NCBI RefSeq assembly: GCF_003846175.1 | Contig: NZ_ML123050.1 | Span: forward strand, 236,191-277,244 | Direction of reading: 5' to 3' | Source: Streptomyces sp. ADI95-17 | Lineage (GTDB): Bacteria > Actinomycetota > Actinomycetes > Streptomycetales > Streptomycetaceae | Length of the DNA stretch: 41,054 nt | In this document: in pieces, positions 40,944 through 41,054 of the stretch | How the letters are laid out: the number at the start of each line of letters is the position of its first letter | Position numbering within the stretch: the first letter of the stretch is position 1 | Translations under genes and position numbers: made by a program | Notes under the pieces: model-generated | Seen by the model: only the letters and a program-made list of their open reading frames with translations | What the model was told of the DNA's origin: nothing | Database searches by the model: none

Positions 40944-41054
40944 CTATGTGGTGAGCCGGAGGAGTCGTCTGTAGCAGCAGAGTGCGGCGGCGAGGCCGAG
41001 GAAGGCCAGGTAGTCGTGGGGTGGCGTTCGTAGCGGTGGTTGAGTCGGCGGTAG
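40944..41054 (-). pseudogene. 3' end of an IS5-like transposase, frameshifted, cut by the window edge
   Basis: Reading leftward from the right edge: YRRLNHRYERHP, then a one-base deletion in a CCCC run, then HDYLAFLGLAAALCCYRRLL and RLTT followed by TAG at 40946-40944. 'RRL..RYER...YLAFLGLAAALCCY.RL' is the classic end of IS5-family transposases in Streptomyces. The element's terminal sequence is probably the CAGACCGTGTCCTA at about 40934-40947. Confidence 0.75.

Noticed and set aside
1..41054. The two IS5-like fragments at the window edges as ends of one composite transposon
   Set aside because: The left fragment is an N-terminus and the right one a C-terminus, in the same orientation. They cannot be shown to belong to the same IS, and the 41 kb between them is mostly ordinary chromosomal genes.
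40934..41054. Programmed -1 frameshift in the right-edge IS5 transposase
   Set aside because: Some IS5 elements use frameshifting, but the shift here is very near the C-terminus, past the catalytic region, and is best explained by loss of one C in a CCCC run.

Overview
The window looks like a stretch of a Streptomyces (or close relative) chromosome. G+C is very high, third codon positions are almost all G/C, GTG starts are common, and the gene families are typical of that group: Tat-dependent sugar-binding lipoprotein, ROK regulator, sugar ABC permeases without their own ATPase, large secreted S8 protease, and many degraded IS elements.

Layout. (1) 1-4300 is a nest of insertion sequences. 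The 5' end of an IS5-like transposase gene runs off the left edge. Next is an IS1182-type transposase gene, read leftward, carrying two amber codons and split into two parts. The splitter is a 2,548-bp element (1486-4033) with long imperfect inverted repeats and a 3-bp target duplication. Besides its own IS5-like transposase it carries a membrane protein/winged-helix gene pair and a coiled-coil/winged-helix gene. (2) 4345-11000 is a patchwork: a GNAT acetyltransferase, a Sir2 deacylase, a small two-helix membrane protein and a secreted protein are intact. Around them lie relics of IS30, IS701-like, IS630 and Tn3 transposases, a tyrosine integrase and a P-loop kinase. (3) 11161-15285 is a compact locus: ketopantoate-reductase-like protein, DUF6817 protein and cytochrome P450 on the minus strand, with a divergent LysR regulator. 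Hairpins bound it on both sides. (4) 15325-23060 holds a large secreted subtilase and a carboxylesterase among relics of a maleylpyruvate-isomerase-like protein, a helicase-associated domain, a TetR regulator, a GH3 glycosidase and a GGDEF protein.

(5) 23347-40855 is a large carbohydrate-utilisation locus. Leftward from about 35.7 kb it reads ROK regulator, binding protein, two permeases, secreted GH5 enzyme, GH35 beta-galactosidase, GH13 relic, GH38 alpha-mannosidase and HAD phosphatase. Divergently it reads GH36 alpha-galactosidase, type I phosphodiesterase and a second GH36-like enzyme. The likely scheme is extracellular cleavage by GH5, import by the transporter, and cytoplasmic trimming of alpha-Gal, beta-Gal and alpha-Man residues, with a sugar phosphatase and possibly a phosphodiesterase finishing the job. 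The exact substrate cannot be read from sequence. The right edge (40944-41054) is the 3' end of another frameshifted IS5-like transposase.

The most notable items are the cargo-carrying IS, the P450/DUF6817/reductase locus whose P450 lacks the usual I-helix acid, and the glycan locus with a phosphodiesterase between two GH36 enzymes.
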